Shown here: piece by piece, positions 1 through 7,665 of the stretch
How positions within the stretch are numbered: position 1 is the stretch's first letter
How the letters are laid out: the number at the start of each line of letters is the position of its first letter
DNA from: Acidobacteriota bacterium
GTDB taxonomy: Bacteria; Actinomycetota; Acidimicrobiia; Acidimicrobiales; Palsa-688
Length of the DNA stretch: 64,000 bases
Reading direction: 5' to 3'
Assembly (NCBI GenBank): GCA_028876385.1
Contig: JAGWSF010000111.1
Coordinates: 111,753 to 175,752 of the forward strand
Translations under genes and position numbers: made by a program
The notes under the pieces: generated by a model
Databases searched by the model: none
What the model was told of the DNA's origin: nothing
The model's input: only the letters and a program-made list of their open reading frames with translations

Positions 1-2
1 CC

Positions 3-545
3 TCGGTGGGGTCGGGGCTGGCTCTGTGGTCGATCGTCGGAAGTCTGCTGCCCAACCCCAACGGGCGTTACGCCAAGGACAATATGGCGGCCATCGCCGG
101 TGCCGCCCGCCCCTACCTGGCCGCCGGCGACATGGTGGTGGTGGACCAGACCGAGCAACTCGCCGTCGCCCGCCACTACCTGCCCGGGGACCTCCAGTAC
201 CTGACGCCTTCGGGACCGGTCGCCGATCCGACGGTGGTGGACTGGCGCAACCTGGTGCAGCGACTGCAGCAGGCGACGCCCTGCGAGGCCATAGGCCCCA
301 CCCTGCGGTCGTTGGCCATCGGGTCGAGCGTCCTCGAGATCCTTCCCGCCCGCAAGCTGGGGGCCAGCGGTTCGGCATGGTCCAAGGCGGTCACCGGCCA
401 GGTCCTCGCCGTCGACGGCTTCTTGAGCCGCGACCCCAGCCTGCGGATCGTGGCGCTGTTCAGGCAGGGCCTGCACCCCCAGCCCTACGCCCCGGTAGAG
501 GGAGTCCTCTACCAGAAGACGGCGCGGACGCCTCCCTGCACCTGA
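3..545 (+). CDS. C-terminal part of a probable membrane glycosyltransferase (5' end outside window)
   Basis: The frame is open to the left edge of the window, so the start lies upstream; a GTG at position 6 is probably internal. About 180 residues are visible, with no strong membrane segment. They include an aspartate- and valine-rich stretch (GDMVVVDQTEQLAVARHYLP) of the kind found in the extracytoplasmic C-terminal region of GT-C (family 39-like) glycosyltransferases, where it follows the membrane helices. The stop TGA overlaps the ATG of the next membrane protein (TGATG), which implies translational coupling. The family assignment is inferred from this tail and from the polytopic neighbour; no catalytic motif is present in the visible part. 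Confidence 0.4.
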   Translation, partial: SVGSGLALWSIVGSLLPNPNGRYAKDNMAAIAGAARPYLAAGDMVVVDQTEQLAVARHYLPGDLQYLTPSGPVADPTVVDWRNLVQRLQQATPCEAIGPTLRSLAIGSSVLEILPARKLGASGSAWSKAVTGQVLAVDGFLSRDPSLRIVALFRQGLHPQPYAPVEGVLYQKTARTPPCT

Positions 546-2113
546 TGGCGGCCGCGCTGCTGGCGGCCGCCGTGGTCGCCCTCGGCCGCCTGCTCGGCTG
601 GCAGGGCGTGGACATGGCCGCTCAGGTGTACCGGGTGGACAGCCTGCGCCGCAACGGCTTCACGCTGTGGGATTTCAGCTGGTACGGGGGGCACTGGACC
701 CTCGACTACAGCCTGCTGTACCCGCCAATGGCCCGGTTGCTCGGCATCACCGCGACCACCATTGCGTCGGCGGCGCTGGCCGCGCTGGCCTTCGACCGCC
801 TGGCGCGCCGCCACCTCGGGGAGGGGGCGGCGGTGGCTTCGCTGGTGTTCGCGGCGGGGACCCTCGTGTCGGCCTCGATCGGCCAGTTGACCTTCCTCGG
901 CGGCGAGGCCTTCGGCCTCGGGGCGGTCTGGGCCCTGTCGGGTCGCCGGCGCTTCATCGCCGTGCTGCTGGCCTTGGGCGCCACCCTTACCAGCCCGCTA
1001 ACCGGCGCCTTCGTGGCTCTCGCCGGCGCGGCGTGGGCCCTCGACCGCTGGTGGGCGCGCGACCCGGCCGGATGGTGGGGGGTGGCGGTGGCCGCAGCCG
1101 GGGCGGTGCCGGTCCTCGTCGCCGCGGTGGTCTTCCCCGGCGACGGGCCGATGCCCTACCCGGCCGTCGACTGGCTGTGGGAGATGACCGTGGCCGCCGT
1201 CGTGGTCGCCCTGGCCGGCCGCCGATGGCGCCCGCTCAGCATCGGCGGCCTGCTGTACATGGCCAGCGCAACCGTCTCCTTCGCCGTCCCGAGCGCTTTG
1301 GGCGGCAACGTGGGGCGCCTCGAGGACCTGGTGGCGCTGCCCGTGGCGCTGGCCCTGGCCTGGTCACGCCGTCGGCTCCTGGCGCCGGTGGCGGCGCTGC
1401 CTCTAGCCCTCTCGCAGTGGGCGCCGGCCTGGGGTGCCTTCGCCGTCGCCCCCGCCGCCCCCGCCGCCCACCGGTCCTTCTACGACCCGCTGGTGCAGGT
1501 CCTCGCCGCCCGGGCCGCGACCGGACCACCCGGGCGGGTCGAGGTGGTTCCTACGGCGTGGCACTGGGAAGCGGCATGGGTCGCTCCCGTCGTGCCGCTG
1601 GCCCGGGGTTGGGAACGCCAGCTCGACGAGGCCGACAACCCGATCTTCTACCGGGCCGGCGCCCTCAACGGGGCGAGCTACCGGGCCTGGCTGCTCGCCA
1701 ACGGCGTCCGCTTCGTGGCCCTCCCGGCGGCCGAGCTCGACATGGCCGGACGAGCCGAAGGGCACCTCGTATCGGCGGGGCTGGTGCCGGGCCTGCGGCT
1801 GGTCTGGAGGTCGCCGCAGTGGCAGCTGTACGTGGTAGCGGGAAGCCCGGGCATCGTGTCGGGGCCGGCCGAGCTCGTATCCACCCGCGCCGCCCGGATC
1901 CGGGTGGACGTGCGGGCGCCGGGGATCGTGGCGGTGCGGGTCCGCTGGACACCGGATTGGTATGTGGCGTCGGGGTCGGGGTGCGTGTCGGGCCACGACG
2001 GGTGGATCGATCTGCACGCCTCCCGACCGGGGCCGGTCAGCCTCGCTCTGTCCCCCCTCCATCCGGGTCGCGGCGCCTGCCCGGGACCGGCGCTGACCGC
2101 CCGGCGCGGCTGA
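545..2113 (+). CDS. Polytopic membrane protein, GT-C-like, function unknown
   Basis: This encodes about 522 residues. The first roughly 320 contain many hydrophobic alanine- and valine-rich segments, consistent with 8-10 transmembrane helices. The last roughly 200 residues are soluble and beta-rich, probably facing outside. An aromatic loop after the first helix (WDFSWYGGHWTLDYSLLYPP) is typical of GT-C membrane proteins that handle polyprenyl-linked sugars. The ATG at 545 overlaps the stop of the preceding gene, and that coupling decided the start, although the frame stays open further upstream. With the previous gene it probably forms an envelope-polysaccharide unit. The activity is not established; a pure membrane scaffold is possible. 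Confidence 0.5.
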   Translation: MAAALLAAAVVALGRLLGWQGVDMAAQVYRVDSLRRNGFTLWDFSWYGGHWTLDYSLLYPPMARLLGITATTIASAALAALAFDRLARRHLGEGAAVASLVFAAGTLVSASIGQLTFLGGEAFGLGAVWALSGRRRFIAVLLALGATLTSPLTGAFVALAGAAWALDRWWARDPAGWWGVAVAAAGAVPVLVAAVVFPGDGPMPYPAVDWLWEMTVAAVVVALAGRRWRPLSIGGLLYMASATVSFAVPSALGGNVGRLEDLVALPVALALAWSRRRLLAPVAALPLALSQWAPAWGAFAVAPAAPAAHRSFYDPLVQVLAARAATGPPGRVEVVPTAWHWEAAWVAPVVPLARGWERQLDEADNPIFYRAGALNGASYRAWLLANGVRFVALPAAELDMAGRAEGHLVSAGLVPGLRLVWRSPQWQLYVVAGSPGIVSGPAELVSTRAARIRVDVRAPGIVAVRVRWTPDWYVASGSGCVSGHDGWIDLHASRPGPVSLALSPLHPGRGACPGPALTARRG

Positions 2114-2136
2114 CCCGCCGTATCATCGGGATCACG

Positions 2137-2883
2137 ATGCGACCTCTCTCCTGCCTCGAGGTCACCAACTCGGCGCCGGGTTTCGCTCTCGACATTCTCG
2201 ATCCCGCGACCAGGGCCCAGGTGGCGGCCCACCTGCTGCGCTGCGACGACTGCCGGCGGCGGGTCACCTCGATGCAGTCGTCGGCGGCGGAGCTGCTCGA
2301 CTTGAACCGCGGCGACGGTCCCCCCTCCGGCCGGCGGCCCGAGTCGTGGTCGGCCGGCTGGGGCGGCGAATCGTGGTCGGCCGGGTGGGGCGGCGAGCCC
2401 GACGTCCCCTCCGACTGGGCCGCCCCCGATGACGCCGACTGGCTGGAAGACTCCGACGGGTCCACGCCTGCGGTGCGCCCGGTCCGGCGTCGCCTCCGTA
2501 CCGTTCTGTCGGTAGCCGCCGCCGCTCTGCTCGTGGTCGGCACGACGCTCGGACCCGAACTCGAACAGGCGGCATCGCACCCCGAGAACCCGACGGTGAC
2601 CGCCCGGTTGATGGCCGCCGGCTCGGCGGTCGGCACCGTCGCCCTGTTCACCGGCGCGGTGGAGGCCATCGACGTGGCCGTCGAGGGCCTGTCGGAGTCG
2701 GGGACCATGGACATCCTGGTGGTCGACCGGTCCGGCACGGCCACATCGGTCGGCCAGATCGAGGTCTCCCGAAACCGCGGGGCCTGGCTCGGGCACCCGC
2801 CGGTGCTCCTCGGTTCGTTGACCAGCCTGGTCCTCGTCGACGGCCAGCGGCGGGAGGTCGCCTCGGCCGCCCTGGCCACCTGA
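2137..2883 (+). CDS. Putative membrane-anchored anti-sigma factor (zf-HC2-like)
   Basis: The protein has about 248 residues. The N-terminus carries a zinc-finger-like motif, HLLRCDDC (His-x3-Cys-x2-Cys), with a further Cys near residue 5, as in the ZAS domain of anti-sigma factors that clamp group 4 sigma factors. An acidic linker follows, holding two direct copies of a nine-residue unit (ESWSAGWGG). One transmembrane segment lies near residues 122-145, then an outer domain of about 100 residues. This is the usual layout of a transmembrane anti-sigma factor with cytoplasmic N-terminus and extracytoplasmic sensor. No sigma factor gene is next to it, which is unusual. The ATG lies about 10 nt after a TATCAT hexamer. 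The repeated Trp-Gly linker is not something I recognise. Confidence 0.55.
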   Translation: MRPLSCLEVTNSAPGFALDILDPATRAQVAAHLLRCDDCRRRVTSMQSSAAELLDLNRGDGPPSGRRPESWSAGWGGESWSAGWGGEPDVPSDWAAPDDADWLEDSDGSTPAVRPVRRRLRTVLSVAAAALLVVGTTLGPELEQAASHPENPTVTARLMAAGSAVGTVALFTGAVEAIDVAVEGLSESGTMDILVVDRSGTATSVGQIEVSRNRGAWLGHPPVLLGSLTSLVLVDGQRREVASAALAT

Positions 2884-2896
2884 ACCGGGACCGGTC

Positions 2897-2949
2897 ACCA
2901 GCACCAGCACCAGCACCGGTGCCGGCACCGGCACCGGCACCGGCACCGG
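2897..2949. repeat. CACCAG / CGGCAC hexanucleotide microsatellite
   Basis: Three copies of CACCAG run into about four copies of CGGCAC, between the anti-sigma-like gene and the MFS gene. The purine/pyrimidine bias and the self-complementary CCGG and CACCGGTG steps could form a weak hairpin, but there is no clear terminator. Copy number is likely to vary between strains. Confidence 0.8.
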
Positions 2950-2983
2950 GGGAAAACCAGTTTCGTCCGTGCCACCCGGTGGC

Positions 2984-2995
2984 TACGGTCGACGC
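2984..2995 (+). promoter_or_regulatory. Leaderless-type -10 element for the MFS gene
   Basis: TACGGT at 2984-2989 is followed by 6 nt and then a GTG at 2996. This fits an actinobacterial TAnnnT -10 box with transcription starting at or next to the start codon. No convincing -35 is visible. Confidence 0.5.
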
Positions 2996-4225
2996 GTGCG
3001 CCTCCTCCGCCAGCCCCGCCTGGCTCTCATGTTCGCCGGCGCCGCCCTCAACGAGATAGGCAGCTGGGCCTCCATCATCGCCTTTTGGGGTTACGCCGCC
3101 TATCGGTTCCACTCCAGCCCCGACCAGATCGCCCTCGTGAGCGTCATGTGGTCGGCACCGGGTGCGCTGTTCGGTCTGGTCAGTGGCGGGCCCATAGACC
3201 GCTACGGGCCCAAAGTGGTGATGATCGCCGCCGACGTGGTCGGCTTCGTGGCCGCGGTGGGGATGGTGTGGTCCACCACCTACCTCCAACTGGTCACCAT
3301 GGTGACCCTCTCGGGCACGGCCGGGGCGTTCGGGCGGCCGGCGGCGACCAGCCTTGCGCCCCGGCTGGTCGACGACACGGAGCTTCTGGCGGCCAACGCC
3401 CTGCTCGGCTTGACGACCCAGGTAGCCCTGGTCGTCGGGCCACTGGTGGCGTCGGTCGCCATATCGGTGTGGAGTGTGCGGGCCGCCTTCGTGGTCGACG
3501 CGGCCACCTTCGTGGTCGGAGCCCTGACCACCCTGCCCCTGCGTCTGCGCCCCGTGCGCCCCGTCGACGTCCACGACGGGGCCGGAGCGACCCACGGGTC
3601 TGGAACCTCCGACCTGTGGAGCGGCCTGCGGCTGGCGTGGCGGGTGGGGAGCGTCCGGCGCACGCTTCTCGTCGGTCTGGCCCTGTTCGGCTCGTGGGGA
3701 GCGTCGATGGTGATGGAGCCGTTGTACGTGCGCGATGTCCTGCACCGCTCGAGCGCCACCTTCGGATGGCTGCAGACGGTGTTCGGCCTCGGCCTCATCG
3801 TCACCACCCTCCTTCTGCCCCGGCTGGGCGAGCGGGTGGTCAACGGGCGGGCCCAGGCCCTCTCGGTGATGGCCTCGGCCGGGGCGGTGACCCTGTACCT
3901 GGCCACCAGCTCCCTGGTGGCCGCCGCGGTAGGGATCTTCCTGTGGGGCGTCCTCACCAGCCTGTTCCTCCCGCCCTTCTACACCCTGCTGCAACGCTCG
4001 ACCCCGGCCGACAGCCACGGGCGGATCATGGCGACGGCCGGGATGGCCAACGGCGTGGCCGGTCTCGTCACGACCCCGCTGGCCGGGGTGGTGGTCGCCG
4101 CGGTCGGGGTGCGCACCACCGCCTTGGCCGTCGCCGCCGGCCTGCTCGCGGCCGGCGCGTCGGGGTGGCTGGCCGATCAGGGAGCGGCGAACAGCGAGTC
4201 GAGGGCGGCGGCCAGGGCCGGGTAG
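2996..4225 (+). CDS. MFS transporter
   Basis: An integral membrane protein of about 409 residues with 10-12 hydrophobic segments in two halves. The glycine-rich loop between helices 2 and 3 (SGGPIDRYGPKVV) matches the MFS signature GxxxDRxGxR/K. The best fit is the MFS families of drug exporters and enterobactin-exporter-like proteins. The substrate cannot be told from sequence. I chose GTG 2996 because a TACGGT box ends 6 nt upstream; GTG 2969 in the same frame would add nine residues. The 3' end overlaps the convergent surE gene by 49 bp. No regulator is adjacent. Confidence 0.75.
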   Translation: MRLLRQPRLALMFAGAALNEIGSWASIIAFWGYAAYRFHSSPDQIALVSVMWSAPGALFGLVSGGPIDRYGPKVVMIAADVVGFVAAVGMVWSTTYLQLVTMVTLSGTAGAFGRPAATSLAPRLVDDTELLAANALLGLTTQVALVVGPLVASVAISVWSVRAAFVVDAATFVVGALTTLPLRLRPVRPVDVHDGAGATHGSGTSDLWSGLRLAWRVGSVRRTLLVGLALFGSWGASMVMEPLYVRDVLHRSSATFGWLQTVFGLGLIVTTLLLPRLGERVVNGRAQALSVMASAGAVTLYLATSSLVAAAVGIFLWGVLTSLFLPPFYTLLQRSTPADSHGRIMATAGMANGVAGLVTTPLAGVVVAAVGVRTTALAVAAGLLAAGASGWLADQGAANSESRAAARAG

Positions 4226-5028
4226 GCCGACTCCTCGGCCGAGCTGTCAGGGGTGGAGTCGATGTCGGTCAGGTGGCCGAGAAGGCTGAGCGAGATGAGG
4301 TTCCGTTCCACCGCCCCGCCGTCGGTCCCTTCGGGCAGGGAGACCGCGTCGCCCCACTCCATGACCACCTTGTAGCTTCCGGGGCGGCCCTCATGCGGAT
4401 CGAGCCGGGCCTCGGAGATGACCCGGGGAGGCACCCTTCCCAGAATGGTGCGCTGCCAGCCGGCCATCTCGTCGAGGGGCAGGTTGGGCACGTTGAGGTT
4501 GACCAGCACGGGGACCGGCACCCCGCTGCCGGCCAGGGCGCCGGTCACCGCCGATGCGGCGGCCGCGGCCGACTCCCAGTGCATCCCTTTCAGCATGTCG
4601 TCCCACCCCTGGCCTTCGATCCCGTAGCCCTCCACCGCCTGGCTGACCGCCACCGCCGGGATGCCCCGCGTCCGCGCCGTCAAAGCCGCCCCGACGGTGC
4701 CGGAGTGGTACACCGAGCGGCCCACGTTGATCCCGGGGTTGATGCCGGCCACGACCAGATCGAAAGGCGGCCCGAAGACCCCGAGACCGGCGAAGAGGAC
4801 GCACAGGGCGGGCGGGCCGCTCACCGTCCACGCCTCGTGCACGCCGGCGACGTCGCAGCGGCGGACCTCCGGACGCATCTCGTTGAGGACGCCCAGCGAG
4901 GCGGCCGCCCCGGAGAACTCCCGGTCAGGGGCGATCACCGTGACCTCACCGTGAGCGGCCACCGCCCGGGCCAGGACATGTATGCCCTCGGAGTCGATTC
5001 CGTCGTCGTTGGTCACGAGGATGCGCAC
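4177..5028 (-). CDS. surE: 5'/3'-nucleotidase SurE
   Basis: A protein of 283 residues with the SurE fold. The N-terminal metal-binding motif is TNDDG, which supplies two aspartates. A serine/asparagine region follows (FSGAAASLG), then GINPGINVGRSVYHSGTVGAA, the family hallmark that includes the metal-binding Asn. The enzyme removes phosphate from nucleoside 5'- and 3'-monophosphates using a divalent metal and is linked to survival in stationary phase. It starts at GTG. Only 26 bp separate it from the divergent gene at 5055, and a TAGTAA hexamer lies 6 nt before the GTG, so both genes look leaderless. It is slightly longer than the usual 250-260 residues. Confidence 0.93.
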   Translation of the reverse strand: MRILVTNDDGIDSEGIHVLARAVAAHGEVTVIAPDREFSGAAASLGVLNEMRPEVRRCDVAGVHEAWTVSGPPALCVLFAGLGVFGPPFDLVVAGINPGINVGRSVYHSGTVGAALTARTRGIPAVAVSQAVEGYGIEGQGWDDMLKGMHWESAAAAASAVTGALAGSGVPVPVLVNLNVPNLPLDEMAGWQRTILGRVPPRVISEARLDPHEGRPGSYKVVMEWGDAVSLPEGTDGGAVERNLISLSLLGHLTDIDSTPDSSAEESAYPALAAALDSLFAAP

Positions 5029-5054
5029 ACCTACTTACTACTACGGTCTCGGGC
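5029..5054. promoter_or_regulatory. 26-bp divergent leaderless promoter region
   Basis: The whole gap between surE and the 5055 gene is 26 bp. TACGGT at 5042-5047 precedes ATG 5055 by 7 nt on the plus strand. TAGTAA (complement of 5035-5040) precedes GTG 5028 by 6 nt on the minus strand. Any -35 elements would have to lie inside the opposite coding sequence. Confidence 0.5.
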
Positions 5055-5603
5055 ATGCTCTACGCGTGGGGTTTCGACCGTATCGGCGTGGTCGCCGGTG
5101 ACCTGTTCTTCGTCGACCCTGACCCGGCCCCGGGCCAGGAGGGAGCCGAGCACGGCGTCCGCCTGGAGGTGCGCCTGCTCGAGCGGCCACCGCTGACCGG
5201 CTCGGTGTACGCCGCCCAACCCATAGTCATAGACCGACCGGTGTGGCGGGCCGACCTGCTCGAGACGCTGAGCGGCGAACCCGGCAGCCACGACCGGACC
5301 CACCACCACCCCCGCTTCCGGGGTTGGGAGCCGGGGAGCCGCCAGTACGAGGAGGGCCTGTCCACCGACCCCCTCGGGTGGCTGCAGCAGCGGCTGGAGG
5401 ACCTACCCGGTCTCCTCTCCGGGGCCGACCTGCCCCCCGATACCGCCGGTCCGGGCGACGCCGAGGCCCTGGCCCGGGTGGCGCCCCTCATCGCCTCCGC
5501 CGTATCGGATCTGCTCTTTCAGGTCCGACGCGGGGAGCTCGGCAACCCCCCCGAGGGGGTACCGGCCGATCAACTGACCGGAGCGCGCGTCAGCTGGCTG
5601 TGA
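5055..5603 (+). CDS. Conserved-looking protein of unknown function
   Basis: This encodes 182 residues that I do not recognise. The first half is beta-rich and contains acidic FFVDPDP and a long hydrophobic-charged segment (RLEVRLLERPPLTGSVY). The middle has a histidine cluster (DRTHHHPRFRGW), and the C-terminal half is probably helical (LARVAPLIASAVSDLLFQVRRG). No signal peptide or membrane segment is seen. The ATG follows TACGGT by 7 nt. The 3' end overlaps the convergent GH15 gene by 14 bp. Codon use and GC match the neighbours, so it is probably a real gene. Divergent pairing with surE may mean a shared condition of expression, not a shared pathway. Confidence 0.6.
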   Translation: MLYAWGFDRIGVVAGDLFFVDPDPAPGQEGAEHGVRLEVRLLERPPLTGSVYAAQPIVIDRPVWRADLLETLSGEPGSHDRTHHHPRFRGWEPGSRQYEEGLSTDPLGWLQQRLEDLPGLLSGADLPPDTAGPGDAEALARVAPLIASAVSDLLFQVRRGELGNPPEGVPADQLTGARVSWL

Positions 5604-7599
5604 ACCCGGCGTCGGGCTCGTCGGCCTCGGGGTGACCGTTGGCGGTGATCGCCACGGGGTTGCCGTGCACGTTCACCGCCACCTGGTCCTGGGTCTGCTC
5701 GGCCCGCACCACGTGCATGACCGCGTTGACCAGGGCCAGATGGGTGAACGCCTGCGGGAAGTTGCCGAGGTGGCGGCCGTTGCGGGGGTCGAGCTCCTCG
5801 GCGTAGAGCTCGAGGGGGCTGGCCAGGGAAAGCAGCCGTTCGCAGAGTCTCCGCCCCCGGTCCATCTCGCCGATCTCCACCAGGGCCGACACCAGCCAGA
5901 ACGAGCAGATGGTGAACGTGCCCTCGTGGCCCTCGAGTCCGTCGCTGGTCTCGTCGGTGCGGTAGCGCAGCACCAGGCCGTCCTCGGTCAGTTCGTCGGC
6001 GATAGCCAGGACGGTGGCCTGGATGCGCGGGTCGTCCGGCGGCAGGAAACGCAGCAGGGGCAGCAGCAGCAGCGAGGCGTCGAGGTTCGTCGAGCCGTAG
6101 TGCTGGACGAACACGCCCCGCTCGTCGACCCCGCGGGCGCAGATGTCGGCGTGGATCTGATCGGCCAGCGACTGCCATTTCTCGGCGTAGTCGGGCTTCT
6201 CGTACATGTGGGCCAGGCGGGCCCCCCGATCCAGAGCGACCCAGCACATCAGCTTGCTGCTGGTGAAGTGCTGCGGGTCGCCTCTCACCTCCCAGATACC
6301 GCGGTCGGGCTCCTCCCAGTTGGCCGCCGCCGCCTCGACCTGTCGGAGCAGGAAGGGCCACATCGACTCCTGCAGCCGGCTGCGGGACCGGACGTGGAGG
6401 AGGACCGAGTCGAGGACCGCGCCCCACACGTCGTGCTGCCGCTGGTTGTAGGCGCCGTTGCCGATCCGCACCGGGGATGCCCCCTCGTAGCCCGACAGGT
6501 GCGGGAGGGTCGACTCGGCCAGGTCGGTCTCGCCTCCGACCCCGTACATGATCTGAAGGTCGGAGTCGCGCGACGCGTCGCCGATGAAGTAGAAGAAGTC
6601 GTCCGCCACCCGGTCGAAGCCGAGGGTGTAGAGCCCCCACAGCGCGAAGGTGGAGTCGCGCACCCAGGCGTAGCGGTAGTCCCAGTTGCGCTCCCCCTGG
6701 GGGGTCTCGGGCAGGCTGGTGGTGGCGGCCGCCAGGAGGGCCCCAGTGGGGGCGTAGGTGAGACCCTTGAGGGTCAGCGCGCTGCGCTGCAGGTAACTGC
6801 GCCAGCGGTGATCGGGGAAGGTCCCCCCGGTGATCCACTGGCGCCAGTGCTCCGAGGTTCGGGACATGCGGGCGGCGGCGTCGGCGAAGGTGCGCGGCGC
6901 GGGCAGCGGCGACCACGAGAGGGCGACGAAGTGCTCGTCGCCCTCGGCCATGCGGGTCCGGGCCTTCAGGCAGCGGCGCTCGATACCCGGGCGCAGGTCG
7001 GTGGTCAGCCGCAACTGCACCCCCGATCCGTCGTGGGATGTCACCAGCTCCCCGTAGCCGTCACCCTGGTACTCCCAGCGGGCCTCGTCGCGGCCGTAGT
7101 CGAACATCGGCTCGCAGGTCATGGACAGGTCGACGGTGCCGCTCACGCATTTCACCGTCCGTAGGAGGCAGTGCTCGGCGTCGTGGTCGGTGGGCGAACG
7201 GCGATGGGTGTGTGACCTCTGGTCGACGTTGTGCCAGGGACCGACCACGAGGGCGTCGCGGACGATCAGCCACCCGGTGCGGGTCTGCCAGGTCGTCTCC
7301 AGCATGAGGCTGCCGGGCAGGTAGCGGCGGGCCGCCGGGACGATCTCGTCGTAGGGGCCCACCCGGAAGCTCCCGGCGCTGCGGTCGAGCAGCGCGGCGA
7401 AGATGCTCGGGGAGTCGGGCCGGGGCAGGCACATCCACTCCACCGCCCCCGAAGGGGCGATGAGACAGTTGGTCTCGCAATCGGACAGGAAGGCGTAGTC
7501 GCCTATGGGCGGGAAGGCGCTACCCCCCGCCGTCCACATTCCAGAGTCGGCCTGGAAGGCTCCAGTGGACGCGTCGGGCGAGGACGGGGTCTTATCCAC
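5590..7599 (-). CDS. Glycoside hydrolase family 15 protein (glucoamylase/trehalase-like)
   Basis: A 669-residue cytoplasmic protein without a signal peptide. The N-terminal domain begins IGDYAFLSDCETNCLIAPSG, the trehalase-like N-terminal domain of actinobacterial GH15 enzymes. The (alpha/alpha)6 barrel shows RNWDYRYAWVRDSTFALW, a catalytic-acid region GIWEVRG, and the second conserved stretch EELDPRNGRHLGNFPQAFTH. Actinobacterial members include trehalases and glucoamylase-like enzymes that hydrolyse alpha-glucosidic bonds by inversion. With treY, treZ and glgX elsewhere in the window, trehalose or glycogen turnover is likely, but the substrate is inferred. The GTG start lies 6 nt after a TAACTT box. 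Confidence 0.88.
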   Translation of the reverse strand: MDKTPSSPDASTGAFQADSGMWTAGGSAFPPIGDYAFLSDCETNCLIAPSGAVEWMCLPRPDSPSIFAALLDRSAGSFRVGPYDEIVPAARRYLPGSLMLETTWQTRTGWLIVRDALVVGPWHNVDQRSHTHRRSPTDHDAEHCLLRTVKCVSGTVDLSMTCEPMFDYGRDEARWEYQGDGYGELVTSHDGSGVQLRLTTDLRPGIERRCLKARTRMAEGDEHFVALSWSPLPAPRTFADAAARMSRTSEHWRQWITGGTFPDHRWRSYLQRSALTLKGLTYAPTGALLAAATTSLPETPQGERNWDYRYAWVRDSTFALWGLYTLGFDRVADDFFYFIGDASRDSDLQIMYGVGGETDLAESTLPHLSGYEGASPVRIGNGAYNQRQHDVWGAVLDSVLLHVRSRSRLQESMWPFLLRQVEAAAANWEEPDRGIWEVRGDPQHFTSSKLMCWVALDRGARLAHMYEKPDYAEKWQSLADQIHADICARGVDERGVFVQHYGSTNLDASLLLLPLLRFLPPDDPRIQATVLAIADELTEDGLVLRYRTDETSDGLEGHEGTFTICSFWLVSALVEIGEMDRGRRLCERLLSLASPLELYAEELDPRNGRHLGNFPQAFTHLALVNAVMHVVRAEQTQDQVAVNVHGNPVAITANGHPEADEPDAGFTAS

Positions 7600-7611
7600 C
7601 CCAACAAGTTA
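7600..7611 (-). promoter_or_regulatory. Leaderless-type -10 element for the GH15 gene
   Basis: On the minus strand TAACTT (complement of 7606-7611) is followed by GTTGGG and then the GTG start codon. The 6-nt distance supports a leaderless transcript. Confidence 0.5.
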
Positions 7612-7665
7612 AGCCCGACCGGGGCGCCGGGGCGGGCCGGGCGCGCCGAGCACCCGGGGGACCGA

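Noticed and set aside
3085..5196. Plus-strand frame of about 700 codons across the MFS and surE genes
   Set aside because: It is an Arg/Gly-rich shadow of both genes with no motif; SurE motifs on the minus strand are clear.
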